From contig JAMCYN010000058.1 of NCBI GenBank assembly GCA_023474015.1, positions 1 to 9,874 of the forward strand: DNA of 9,874 bases, read 5' to 3'. The stretch is from Armatimonadota bacterium (lineage in GTDB: Bacteria; Armatimonadota; UBA5829). The translations under genes and the position numbers were made by a program. Each line of letters opens with the position of its first letter. The stretch's first letter is position 1. Of the stretch, positions 1 through 6,358 are shown one piece after another. Below the pieces are notes generated by a model. That model ran no database searches. It worked only from the letters and a program-made list of their open reading frames with translations, and was not told the origin of the DNA.

Positions 1-124
1 TTACTCACCTTTAAGGGTACGGGTCAGTTTAGGTGTTGGCTATGGCTCATTTTGTTTTACCAGAGCCACGGGGACTGCACAACTTTTGGAGCCCTTTTGC
101 ATAACTTTTATTTTACCGAAAACA
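1..124. mobile_element. Probable end of an insertion sequence interrupting recD2
   Basis: This AT-rich stretch differs in composition from the adjoining gene and does not continue the RecD2 protein. It carries a near-perfect direct repeat, TGCACAACTTTT (76-87) and TGCATAACTTTT (98-109), 11 of 12 bases identical and exactly 22 bp apart. It also has TTTTACC twice (54-60 and 111-117) and GGGTCAGTTT near position 21. Read on the minus strand, the foreign DNA could begin at 124 as TGTTTTCGG. Multiple short repeats inside a terminus and a TG-starting end are features of IS21-family elements, but no transposase lies in the window. The family is therefore a guess and the exact edge is uncertain by about 10 bp. 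Confidence 0.35.
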
Positions 125-1863
125 TTCCAGAGCTTCCGTTGAATGAGGCGCTGCAGTTTGATATTCAGTTCAACAGTCCCGAGTGGTCCCTTGTGAGTGG
201 GCGTCAGAAGCTGCACGTCCCTCAGGATGTCAAATCCTAGCTTGTCTTTGAGCGTATGCTCGAACAGGTCGAGGATGAAGCGCTGGACGCGCTCTGCCTC
301 GGTATGCTGATCCGCGACGTACCAGGCTCCACGCACGGAAGTATCGCGTTGCGGGGTTTTCCGCACTTCGCCCCGCAGGATGGCAATGCTGTTTTCCTTG
401 AGGATTCCAGCCTGCCGCACTATGTCATCAAGGATCGTGGTCGGGAGCGATCTTGATTCAATCAAGTCTCGCAGGATGTTGCCCGGCCCAACTGGCGGAA
501 GCTGATTGTGGTCGCCAACCAGGACTACACTCGTGCGTTCAAGATCGATTGCTTGGAAGAGATGCCACGCGAGAACGACATCGACCATAGAGACCTCGTC
601 GACAATGAGCACATCGGTCGAGATTGGGTTTTCCGAGTCGCGCGAGTAGGTCTTGCCGTTGAAACCGAGCAGCCGGTGGATCGTGGACGCATCCCTCCCG
701 GTGGTCTCTTCCATTCGCTTGGCGGCCTTGCCGGTCGGCGCGCAGAGCACGACGCGCAGGTCATGCTCGTCACAGAGCCGAGTAATGGCGGCAACGGTGA
801 ATGTCTTGCCGGATCCGGCACCGCCAGAGATGAGGGATATGGAATGCGCGGCGGCACTAATGGCTGCGTCAAACTGTTTGGGATTGAGGCGCGGCGCGAC
901 ACGCTTTACCTCAGCCTGCAGGTTGGACTTGTCACCGAGGCGCGGACTCGACTTTGCGCCGCCAGCGAACACGCGCGCCAGATCCTCTTCAATACTCCGG
1001 ATGAGCGGCTTTGCCACAAGGAACCGGCAGTCAGCAGAGTAGCATGTCAGGGCTTTCTCATCGATGAGATTGTCCAGGTGTCTCTCGATTTGCTCTCGGC
1101 TGTCCAGGCAATCCATCACAAGAAGCTCGTTCGCCCGCCCGAGCAGGTCCTCGTACTCCACCCAACAGTCGCCCTGATCCAAGGCATCCTCAACGCAGAA
1201 CACAATCCCGGCGCGAATGCGGCTCGGCTCATCCTTTTCGATGCCCACCTGCCGAGCGATCTTGTCGATTCGTTTGAATCCGAAGCCGTCGATCTCTCCG
1301 ACGATAAGGTAGGGGTCGCGCTCGATTATGGAGACAGCGTTGTTACCGAGCTTTTTCACCAGCTTCGTCACCTGATGATGTGTGAGCCCGTATGCAGCAA
1401 GTGCCGTCATAGCCTGGTTTATGTGGCTGGTCTCAAGCCAGTGGTCACGGAGCGACTCGATAACCGATAACGGCACCTTCGCGACTTCGGCGATCTTCTC
1501 CGGTTCATCGACAAGGCTTCGCTCGAAGTTGGCTCCGAACTGCTCGGCGATAAGCCTGGCCTTGGATGGACCGATGCCCTTGATGCCAGGGTCGTTGGCA
1601 AGATAGTTGGCGAGTCCGCGAGCGTCCAGTTGCCGGTCGAACTCCATGCTTGTGACCTCGAACTGGAGGCCGTATTTGGGGTGTTTGATGAACTTGCCGT
1701 GGAGCACCAACGGCTGGTTTTCGCTCACCACGACATTTCCCGCAAACTGAATTCTGTCGCCGCGCTCCGTTATGAACCGACCGGCGGAGAAGCTGGCGGA
1801 TGAGAAGAAGACTCGCTCGACTTCTCCCCGGATTCGGGTATGCTCTGTTGTGGCTGTTGGCAT
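40..1863 (-). CDS. recD2: RecD2-type DNA helicase, C-terminally truncated
   Basis: ATP-dependent 5'-3' DNA helicase of superfamily 1B, acting in recombination and repair. Using the ATG at 1863, the 607 residues show an N-terminal OB-like region (about 10-75), helix-hairpin-helix motifs (GIKGIGPSKARLI near 94), Walker A GGAGSGKT (347-354), APTGKAAKRM (375-384), Walker B DEVSMVD (422-428) and GDHNQLPPVGPGN (450-462), then a conserved LLTPTHKGPLGTVELN segment (552-567). RecD2 proteins usually exceed 700 residues and end in a UvrD_C_2 domain with motifs V and VI. Here homology stops near residue 580 (position about 124) and about 27 unrelated residues lead to a TAG. The product therefore lacks helicase motifs and is probably inactive or altered. 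The ATG at 1863 is preferred over an in-frame upstream codon at 1923: AGGA lies about 8 bases upstream and the OB region starts soon after it. The start overlaps the ERCC4 gene by 94 bp. Last gene of the minus operon. Confidence 0.85.
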   Translation of the reverse strand: MPTATTEHTRIRGEVERVFFSSASFSAGRFITERGDRIQFAGNVVVSENQPLVLHGKFIKHPKYGLQFEVTSMEFDRQLDARGLANYLANDPGIKGIGPSKARLIAEQFGANFERSLVDEPEKIAEVAKVPLSVIESLRDHWLETSHINQAMTALAAYGLTHHQVTKLVKKLGNNAVSIIERDPYLIVGEIDGFGFKRIDKIARQVGIEKDEPSRIRAGIVFCVEDALDQGDCWVEYEDLLGRANELLVMDCLDSREQIERHLDNLIDEKALTCYSADCRFLVAKPLIRSIEEDLARVFAGGAKSSPRLGDKSNLQAEVKRVAPRLNPKQFDAAISAAAHSISLISGGAGSGKTFTVAAITRLCDEHDLRVVLCAPTGKAAKRMEETTGRDASTIHRLLGFNGKTYSRDSENPISTDVLIVDEVSMVDVVLAWHLFQAIDLERTSVVLVGDHNQLPPVGPGNILRDLIESRSLPTTILDDIVRQAGILKENSIAILRGEVRKTPQRDTSVRGAWYVADQHTEAERVQRFILDLFEHTLKDKLGFDILRDVQLLTPTHKGPLGTVELNIKLQRLIQRKLWNVFGKIKVMQKGSKSCAVPVALVKQNEP

Positions 1864-2300
1864 GAATCCTGAGACCTCCGATAGTAGCGCAGCAGATACT
1901 CCTCGACAAACCGGCGTGCGCACTGCCGGTCGGAGCAGAAATAGACTGGGACGTCGTAGTCGATGATTATCGAGAGCGCAGCTCCCACGACGGAACTCGG
2001 ATGCGCACCGGAACGATAGACCCCGCTGAGCAGGTCATCAAGCCCGGCTTCCACTACTACGCAGGCGCGGTCGTATTCGGCAAGCTTCAATAGCTCCTTG
2101 CGGAACCGGTCTCTGTCGCGGATGATCGTGTGGACGAAGTCCTCTGCCGTCTTCCGCTCGACAGCGACTACCCGCTCCAGACCGGCGAGGGAGTAGTCCC
2201 CCGCCGGTAGAGCACGCCGCTCAACCACGAACAGCCGAGAAGGAAACGAATACGGCTCCTGTTCACGTGTGTCGACTATGACCGTGACTGGCTCGGCCAT
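1770..2300 (-). CDS. ERCC4-fold structure-specific nuclease
   Basis: A compact 176-residue nuclease of the ERCC4 (XPF/Mus81) superfamily, which cuts branched or flap DNA. The active-site signature is intact: VDTRE (9-13, with D10 and E13), GDYS (34-37) and ERKT (48-51, the ERK metal-binding triad). A conserved RDRDRFRKEL helix follows at 61-70 and the fold ends near residue 142. There is no helicase or HhH domain, as is common in phage and archaeal stand-alone versions. The last 35 residues are rich in Ser, Pro and Gln and overlap the recD2 start by 94 bp, so this tail is probably disordered. The ATG directly abuts the TAG of the preceding gene and no good Shine-Dalgarno is visible, which suggests translational coupling. 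Probable role: trimming recombination intermediates made by the neighbouring annealase and exonuclease. Confidence 0.85.
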   Translation of the reverse strand: MAEPVTVIVDTREQEPYSFPSRLFVVERRALPAGDYSLAGLERVVAVERKTAEDFVHTIIRDRDRFRKELLKLAEYDRACVVVEAGLDDLLSGVYRSGAHPSSVVGAALSIIIDYDVPVYFCSDRQCARRFVEEYLLRYYRRSQDSCQQPQQSIPESGEKSSESSSHPPASPPVGS

Positions 2301-2765
2301 CTAGAACGGTGCGAGCGAGTCGTCCTCGCAAGCCAGGTCCTCGACCACGATCCGGCGGTTGAAGTAGATGTTCTCGTTTTCGCCCTTCGTGCGTTTTGTG
2401 ATCTCCAGCTTCACGTCGAGCAGATCGCCCAGACTGGCCGGGAGATGGGATGCCTTCTCGATATCGACGCCGCATGTGTGCAGGTCGGTCTTCAGCCACT
2501 TCATGTTCTCTTTGGACGCCATCACGCTGTTGCGCCAGAGAAGACGTCCGGCGAGTCGCGGGCCGAGAATCTTGAGCGTCCATTTCAGCATGGGATTGCC
2601 GGAGGACTGAGCGCGGGTGAGTTCGACTTTCTCGACATTCACCTGGTACTTGCCGTCAGGAGCATCCTCGAACTCACGTTCCTCGACGGGCGCTTCCGCG
2701 AAATCATCGTCAAACTGAGCAAGGTCAAGCTCGCTCACGCCGGTAGTGTCGTAATCCTGGGTCAT
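2301..2765 (-). CDS. DUF669-family protein, probable phage single-strand DNA-binding protein
   Basis: The 154-residue product matches the DUF669 pattern by eye: an acidic N-terminus (11-36), then DGKYQVNVEKVEL (37-49), GNPMLKWTLKILGP (56-69), GRLLWRNSV (73-81) and LKTDLHTCGVD (91-101). The pattern is consistent with a beta-rich OB-like fold. The protein ends in an acidic tail closing with EDDSLAPF. This closely resembles the acidic -PF tip with which bacterial SSB proteins recruit partners, and supports an SSB role by inference. Its ATG overlaps the stop of the ATPase gene (ATGA at 2765-2762), with GGAGG 7 bases upstream. It sits directly next to a Sak4-like ATPase; Sak4 annealases are known to be stimulated by a cognate SSB. 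Family assignment is good; the function is inferred. Confidence 0.8.
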   Translation of the reverse strand: MTQDYDTTGVSELDLAQFDDDFAEAPVEEREFEDAPDGKYQVNVEKVELTRAQSSGNPMLKWTLKILGPRLAGRLLWRNSVMASKENMKWLKTDLHTCGVDIEKASHLPASLGDLLDVKLEITKRTKGENENIYFNRRIVVEDLACEDDSLAPF

Positions 2766-3496
2766 CGGGTTGCCTCCTTGGGTGTTTTCTTGGTGTCTGC
2801 TGTGGCGTTGAACGCCTCAATGAACTTGGTATAGTCGAGATCGATCACATCGGGGAGCCTTCCGGTGCGGTCGCCCGCCTCGTAGTTCAGGCTGGGCTTG
2901 GTGCGCATAACACGCCGCGCGGCCATCTTGCCGTCCGAACCCGCCGTCATCTCGATATCGCAGTAGAGAACCATATCGACGAGGCCCAAGACTATCTTCC
3001 TGGCCTTCTCCGGCAGTGTGGGCACGGTCTTGGTGTACTTGCCGGTGCGGGTCTCTATCTCGATCTCCTGCGAGTGGGAGATCAGGTAGAGGCCGCAGGG
3101 CATGAACGCGAGTTTGTTCAGGACGCGCTGGAACTCGTTGTTCGTGAGCGCGTAGCCTTTGCCGAAGCCGAGATCGGACTCGTGCTCGACCTTGAACTTG
3201 CGGCAAACGTGCTCGGCGCACATCTTGTAGGCGTTATCGACAGTGTCGAGTATCACGGTCTTGAACTGATGGTTGCCTTCGGCGATCTCTCCGCAGGCCG
3301 CGAGCAGCTCGTCCCATGACCGGACCGGTATCTGGAACACCTCCAGGGAATTGAGCCCCGGCTCGGTCGAGAGGAAGAGCGCACCTTCGGCGTGAGAGCA
3401 CCAGGTGGACTTTCCTATCTTCGTTGCCCCGTAGGTTAGCACGGTCAGATCCGCCAGGTTTGGCTTAGGCGGTGTCTTTGTAGTCGGTAGCGGCAT
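2762..3496 (-). CDS. Sak4/AAA_24-like phage recombination ATPase
   Basis: A 244-residue single-domain P-loop ATPase of the type found in phage recombination modules (Sak4, a minimal RecA-core single-strand annealing protein; also annotated as AAA_24 nucleotide-binding protein). Visible motifs are Walker A GATKIGKST (23-31), an acidic residue after strand two (STEPGL, 43-48), Walker B TVILDTVD (80-87) and a sensor-like LYLISHSQE (136-144). There is no N-terminal RecA oligomerisation domain and no C-terminal DNA-binding extension, consistent with Sak4. The last ~15 residues are lysine- and threonine-rich. The start codon follows the previous gene's TAA immediately and has AAGGAGA about 10 bases upstream. 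Expected job: loading on SSB-coated single strands and annealing or strand exchange, together with the adjacent SSB-like protein and the upstream nuclease. An uncharacterised P-loop role cannot be excluded. Confidence 0.8.
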   Translation of the reverse strand: MPLPTTKTPPKPNLADLTVLTYGATKIGKSTWCSHAEGALFLSTEPGLNSLEVFQIPVRSWDELLAACGEIAEGNHQFKTVILDTVDNAYKMCAEHVCRKFKVEHESDLGFGKGYALTNNEFQRVLNKLAFMPCGLYLISHSQEIEIETRTGKYTKTVPTLPEKARKIVLGLVDMVLYCDIEMTAGSDGKMAARRVMRTKPSLNYEAGDRTGRLPDVIDLDYTKFIEAFNATADTKKTPKEATR

Positions 3497-4522
3497 TTAG
3501 AATATCTCCTTGTCTTGACCAGTAGCATCGTTTGTGCGCAACTCTTCGTGCGGCGGCTTTGTCTCGTAGAAGTTGGCGATCACGTTCTCGCTGCCGCCGG
3601 AACGACAAAGGGCGTAGTACGCGCATGGCCGGTGATAGTTGAAGCAGTACGCCGTGTTCCGGTAGAACACATTGCGCCGTCTGCAGTCCAGGAGCTGTTG
3701 GGTGAGTTCCCAGAGGTCGCTCTTCATCGCGTCGAACTGATCGCGAGAGATGTAGAGGACCTCTCGGCAGAACATATCCGGCGCGCCATATTTCGCGGAA
3801 AGGCGCAGCGCGAAGTCGTCATCCGGTTCCGGGAGCTTGCGCGTGGCGGTAGACTTGCCTGTCTTGGATTTGGCGATAAGCTCGGACCGGCGCTCTTCAA
3901 ACTCGGCTTCGGTCTCGCCCTTGCCCTGTTGGAGCTTCGCTTTGACGAGCACGTTGTAGATGACGCCCGCGATGCGGATGCCGAGTGTTTGCTCGATGTA
4001 GTGCGCATACAGCGTCACCTGTAAGTCCGTCCAGAGCTTCTCCAGATAGTCGCCATCCACTTGTGAGGCGGTCTTGTGCTCCAGCAGGTAATGCTCGCCC
4101 GTAGCACGCATCCGCACCAATCCATCGACCTTGCCAGCGATGGTGAAACTCCTGGACGTAGCGCCCGTTGTGGGGTTGATAATGGTGCCCTCGAAAGTTT
4201 TCTCAAGGGCGACAACCTCGAAGTCCTCAGACGGATAGCGAGCTGCATAGCCCGTCATCATCGCTGTGGCCAAATGCCAGTCGGATCGTTCGGACTCATC
4301 CTGTGCCCGGTTCGGCATTGACCTGTCAAGATAATCGAGCACGCAGTCCAGTCCGCTTCCGCCGTGCCACATCTCCAGACACGTGTGGATAAGCGTTCCG
4401 AATGAGAGCGCCTGGTCCCGACCTATGGGGACCAGCTCCTTGAGATACCGCCACTCGCAGGCTTTCCGGCAGTTGCGGAACGAGTTCCAGAATGAGTAGG
4501 TGGTAACCGTCGGCTGCTTCAT
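3497..4522 (-). CDS. PD-(D/E)XK exonuclease with Fe-S cysteines (Cas4/RecB type)
   Basis: A 341-residue nuclease of the RecB/Cas4-like PD-(D/E)XK family. The ordered motifs are N-terminal S-x-R-x-C (FRNCRKACEW, C18), GTLIHTCLE with H46, GKVDGL with D133, LLEHKT with E148 and K150 (the E-x-K), and a Q-x3-Y motif (Q168, Y172). The C-terminal segment has YCFNYHRPCAYYALC, giving C293, C300 and C306. One N-terminal plus three C-terminal cysteines is the arrangement that binds a 4Fe-4S cluster in Cas4 and AddB. No adaptation genes or CRISPR array are nearby, so this is a phage-type resection exonuclease rather than a CRISPR Cas4. Its ATG overlaps the upstream stop (ATGA, 4522-4519) with GGAG 7 bases before it. 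Expected to make the single-stranded DNA used by the downstream ATPase/SSB pair. Confidence 0.85.
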   Translation of the reverse strand: MKQPTVTTYSFWNSFRNCRKACEWRYLKELVPIGRDQALSFGTLIHTCLEMWHGGSGLDCVLDYLDRSMPNRAQDESERSDWHLATAMMTGYAARYPSEDFEVVALEKTFEGTIINPTTGATSRSFTIAGKVDGLVRMRATGEHYLLEHKTASQVDGDYLEKLWTDLQVTLYAHYIEQTLGIRIAGVIYNVLVKAKLQQGKGETEAEFEERRSELIAKSKTGKSTATRKLPEPDDDFALRLSAKYGAPDMFCREVLYISRDQFDAMKSDLWELTQQLLDCRRRNVFYRNTAYCFNYHRPCAYYALCRSGGSENVIANFYETKPPHEELRTNDATGQDKEIF

Positions 4523-4833
4523 GCGAACGCTCCATACAGGTCGAGCAGATCACCGAGCGACTCCCCGGTCTCCTCGAAATCGACTCGGAAGCTTCCACCG
4601 GCTCTGGTATTCAGGAACCCGGTGAACACCCGGGCGAGGTCACTTCCAAGCTGAGACTCCGCGTCTATCAGGCAAGTACGACGCCTCTTGTTCACGGTAA
4701 ATCTGCCGTCGACCAACATCGCGGGTTCGCCGTGGATGGACTCTACAGGGATGGTAGACAACGCGAGCACTCGCTCGACGTCATCCATCGCGACGTTGCC
4801 GTCGAAGGTGAACTTGTAGACCGTTCGTATCAA
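4519..4833 (-). CDS. Small unknown protein, first gene of the recombination operon
   Basis: I do not recognise this 104-residue protein with certainty. It starts with hydrophobic/polar alternation (VYKFTFDG), continues with a conserved-looking core around VESIHGEPAMLVDGRFTV and RRRTCLIDAESQLGSDLARVF, and ends acidic (DFEETGES). The predicted character is soluble and mixed alpha/beta, with no signal peptide or membrane segment. The start is taken as TTG at 4833-4831, because GGAGG sits five bases upstream (4839-4843). An in-frame ATG at 4908 would give a longer form but lies close to the proposed promoter and has no ribosome site. Its stop overlaps the nuclease start by four bases, so it is co-translated with the exonuclease and may be an accessory factor. 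That role is inference. Confidence 0.75.
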   Translation of the reverse strand: MIRTVYKFTFDGNVAMDDVERVLALSTIPVESIHGEPAMLVDGRFTVNKRRRTCLIDAESQLGSDLARVFTGFLNTRAGGSFRVDFEETGESLGDLLDLYGAFA

Positions 4834-4914
4834 TGTATCCTCCAGTAATCGAGATTCATCTGAGGCACGCGCCGCAGGGACTGAACTGGACTTGGCCAGC
4901 CCGCCCACAGTTGA

Positions 4915-4943
4915 TATTTACTGGCGGTTCGGAGTCCTTGCCG
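4915..4943 (-). promoter_or_regulatory. Leftward promoter, unusual class (copy A)
   Basis: On the minus strand the sequence reads CGGCAA (4943-4938), 17 bases, then TAAATA (4920-4915), continuing TCAAC. The block CCGCCAGTAAATATCAAC (4927-4910) recurs exactly, in the same orientation relative to its downstream gene, at 8632-8649, and the -35-like CGGCA is conserved there at the same spacing. The -35 is far from TTGACA, so the housekeeping sigma may read it poorly. It would start the recombination operon with a leader of roughly 75 bases. Confidence 0.55.
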
Positions 4944-5016
4944 GGAATTTCTGGAGGGAGGGCAGCTCTGCCCGAAGCTTTGCCGAAACGGGGTCAGAAG
5001 TGGAGAAAAATGCCTA

Positions 5017-5046
5017 TTGCCAAACAAACGTTCGGTCGGATATAAT
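5017..5046 (+). promoter_or_regulatory. Rightward sigma-70-type promoter
   Basis: TTGCCA (5017-5022), an 18-base spacer, then a perfect TATAAT (5041-5046). This is the strongest housekeeping-type promoter in the window. It points to the gene starting at 5171, with transcription expected to begin near 5053. Its spacer and part of its -35 are covered by an operator-like palindrome, so it is probably repressible. Confidence 0.7.
5019..5036. promoter_or_regulatory. LexA-like operator, copy 1
   Basis: GCCAAACAAACGTTCGGT lies between the -35 and -10 of the rightward promoter. The core CAAAC-AAAC-GTTCG differs by one base from CGAAC-N4-GTTCG, the form of the Gram-positive LexA (SOS) box. 14 of 18 bases match copy 2. 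A repressor here would block RNA polymerase directly. A phage CI-like repressor with the same half-site is an alternative to LexA. Confidence 0.5.
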
Positions 5047-5098
5047 CATTACTAACTCCCCTGCCACTCGCATCCGGGGGCTTTCTTTCGCTCTTTGT

Positions 5099-5116
5099 GC
5101 CGAACATCGGTTCGGT
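5099..5116. promoter_or_regulatory. LexA-like operator, copy 2
   Basis: GCCGAACATCGGTTCGGT contains the dyad CCGAAC-ATCG-GTTCGG with perfect 6-bp arms. It lies about 50 bp downstream of the expected transcription start and exactly 80 bp from copy 1. The arms match CGAAC-N4-GTTCG in full; the central four bases do not follow the canonical R-N-R-Y of the SOS box. A roadblock or looping operator is the natural reading. Confidence 0.5.
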
Positions 5117-5170
5117 GCGGTGGCTTGCGGAGTACTACAGTCGGCCGTTTAGGGTCAGGGGAGGATTAGG

Positions 5171-6358
5171 TTGCCTAGTTACAGTCTAAGAATGTTCGCG
5201 CATCCAAGAGTTCTGCAGTCCATTTCACCGCCGGTGTTGTTGGAGTTTCTGAAGCCACACGCGGATTTCGTAGCATCGAAAGGGTTCAATCTGCCTGAGT
5301 CCGATGGCGCGATTTCCGACTTTGATTACCTTATGCTCACTTCCATCCTAATGAAGCCGGATGACCAGATGCCCAGTCTCCTCATCGATGCTCTGTTCTT
5401 CGCACACGAGATGGGTACGGACCGCACGATGAACAAGTTGCTGGACCTGGCCAACAGATTGGGGATGGTTATTCCATCCGAGTCCACCCCCATGGATGTC
5501 GCTATGCGTATCTGGATTCGCGACAGCCTGGCTCTGGAGAAGGCGCACTCCGAACAGCACATCTATCGGTCTCGCACTTTCGAGCACTACCAGGCGGACT
5601 CACCCATACCATTCGGCGAGCCGGATGGCAATCGCCTTGTGCAAATGGAGGCTGCACTGGATATGTGGTTTGAGAGTCACAAACGTGGAGCCAACACCAG
5701 GGTGTTCGTCTATCCCGGGGAAGACGAGGTCTGGTTTCTCATGCGCCACGGCGACGCCTACAAACGCGAAAGCGCTGTGGAGGGCTATGATTCCAAAGGC
5801 ATCTTCTACCGGCCCGAAGCATTCGATGTAGCGTGCTATGTGCCGTCAATAGGCGAGTTGCGCATTCACACGAAGAACAAGGGCGAGCAAGACCTCTATC
5901 GCCGCGAACTGGGCAAGCTGATATCCGGTGACTCCTCCATCTTTCCCGGCCTGGACAAGTACGACCTCAGCCCAATCGTACACGAGGGCGAGAAATGCCT
6001 GGTGGCAAGGGACATCGAAGGCATCGACTGGATTATGCTGACTGAGATTCGCATCGAGAAGCACAAGGCCCATTACAAGCTGCTAACAACCTACACGGCT
6101 CCCAACGTCTTTCTGGCCCTCAGAGACGACAACATTCAGCTTCGCCCCAACGAGATCATAACGAGGGCCAAGTTCAAGGTGAAGTTCACCGGCGAAGACA
6201 AACCCCGAACCGTCACGATTACGCCGCCGAACAAGCTGCAGCTCTGCAGAGACACGGATTCCACTCTCGTCGAGCTGTGGCTGCGCGTGCGAGGCTTCGT
6301 AAGATATGAGGAGGCAGGTCATGGCAAAGAGTCTGAAGAGTTTCTGGTTGGCATGTGA
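5171..6358 (+). CDS. Conserved-looking protein of unknown function (first of a pair)
   Basis: The 395-residue soluble protein has no signal peptide or membrane segment, and I cannot assign a function. The N-terminal third is helical (SLRMFAHPRVLQSI at 5-18, then helices to about 130). It is followed by a mixed alpha/beta region with RVFVYPGEDEVWFLMRHG (177-194), YRPEAFDVACYVPSIGELRI (213-232) and KGEQDLYRRELGKLISGD (237-254). A beta-rich region ends with RAKFKVKFTGEDKPRTVTI (332-350) and LWLRVRGF (369-376). The final ~20 residues overlap the next gene and are probably non-essential tail. The start is TTG at 5171, because AGGGGAGG ends six bases upstream (5157-5164); the in-frame ATG at 5192 has no ribosome site. 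It is driven by the promoter at 5017-5046 and translationally coupled to the next gene. No catalytic signature is evident by eye. Confidence 0.8.
   Translation: MPSYSLRMFAHPRVLQSISPPVLLEFLKPHADFVASKGFNLPESDGAISDFDYLMLTSILMKPDDQMPSLLIDALFFAHEMGTDRTMNKLLDLANRLGMVIPSESTPMDVAMRIWIRDSLALEKAHSEQHIYRSRTFEHYQADSPIPFGEPDGNRLVQMEAALDMWFESHKRGANTRVFVYPGEDEVWFLMRHGDAYKRESAVEGYDSKGIFYRPEAFDVACYVPSIGELRIHTKNKGEQDLYRRELGKLISGDSSIFPGLDKYDLSPIVHEGEKCLVARDIEGIDWIMLTEIRIEKHKAHYKLLTTYTAPNVFLALRDDNIQLRPNEIITRAKFKVKFTGEDKPRTVTITPPNKLQLCRDTDSTLVELWLRVRGFVRYEEAGHGKESEEFLVGM

Larger units (their letters stand above)
4834..5170. other. Divergent intergenic control region
   Basis: 337 bp without a convincing gene, separating the leftward recombination operon from the rightward gene pair. 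It holds the leftward promoter (4915-4943), the rightward promoter (5017-5046), two copies of a palindromic operator (5019-5036 and 5099-5116), and the two ribosome sites (GGAGG on the minus strand at 4839-4843 and AGGGGAGG on the plus strand at 5157-5164). Extra GTTCGG half-sites occur at 4927-4932 and within both operators. Open frames across the region are short and lack ribosome sites. Confidence 0.7.

Noticed and set aside
508..1470. Long open frame (320 codons) on the plus strand
   Set aside because: It lies entirely antisense to the RecD2 helicase motifs, has no ribosome site, and its translation shows no family features. It is a shadow of a GC-rich gene.
1864..1923. Twenty extra N-terminal codons for RecD2
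   Set aside because: Upstream in-frame start would deepen the overlap with the ERCC4 gene, lacks the AGGA spacing seen before 1863, and adds no family-like sequence.
5055..5081. Attenuator hairpin CCCC...GGGG followed by CTTTCTTT
   Set aside because: The stem is only 4-5 bp with a long loop and the T-run is interrupted; too weak to call.
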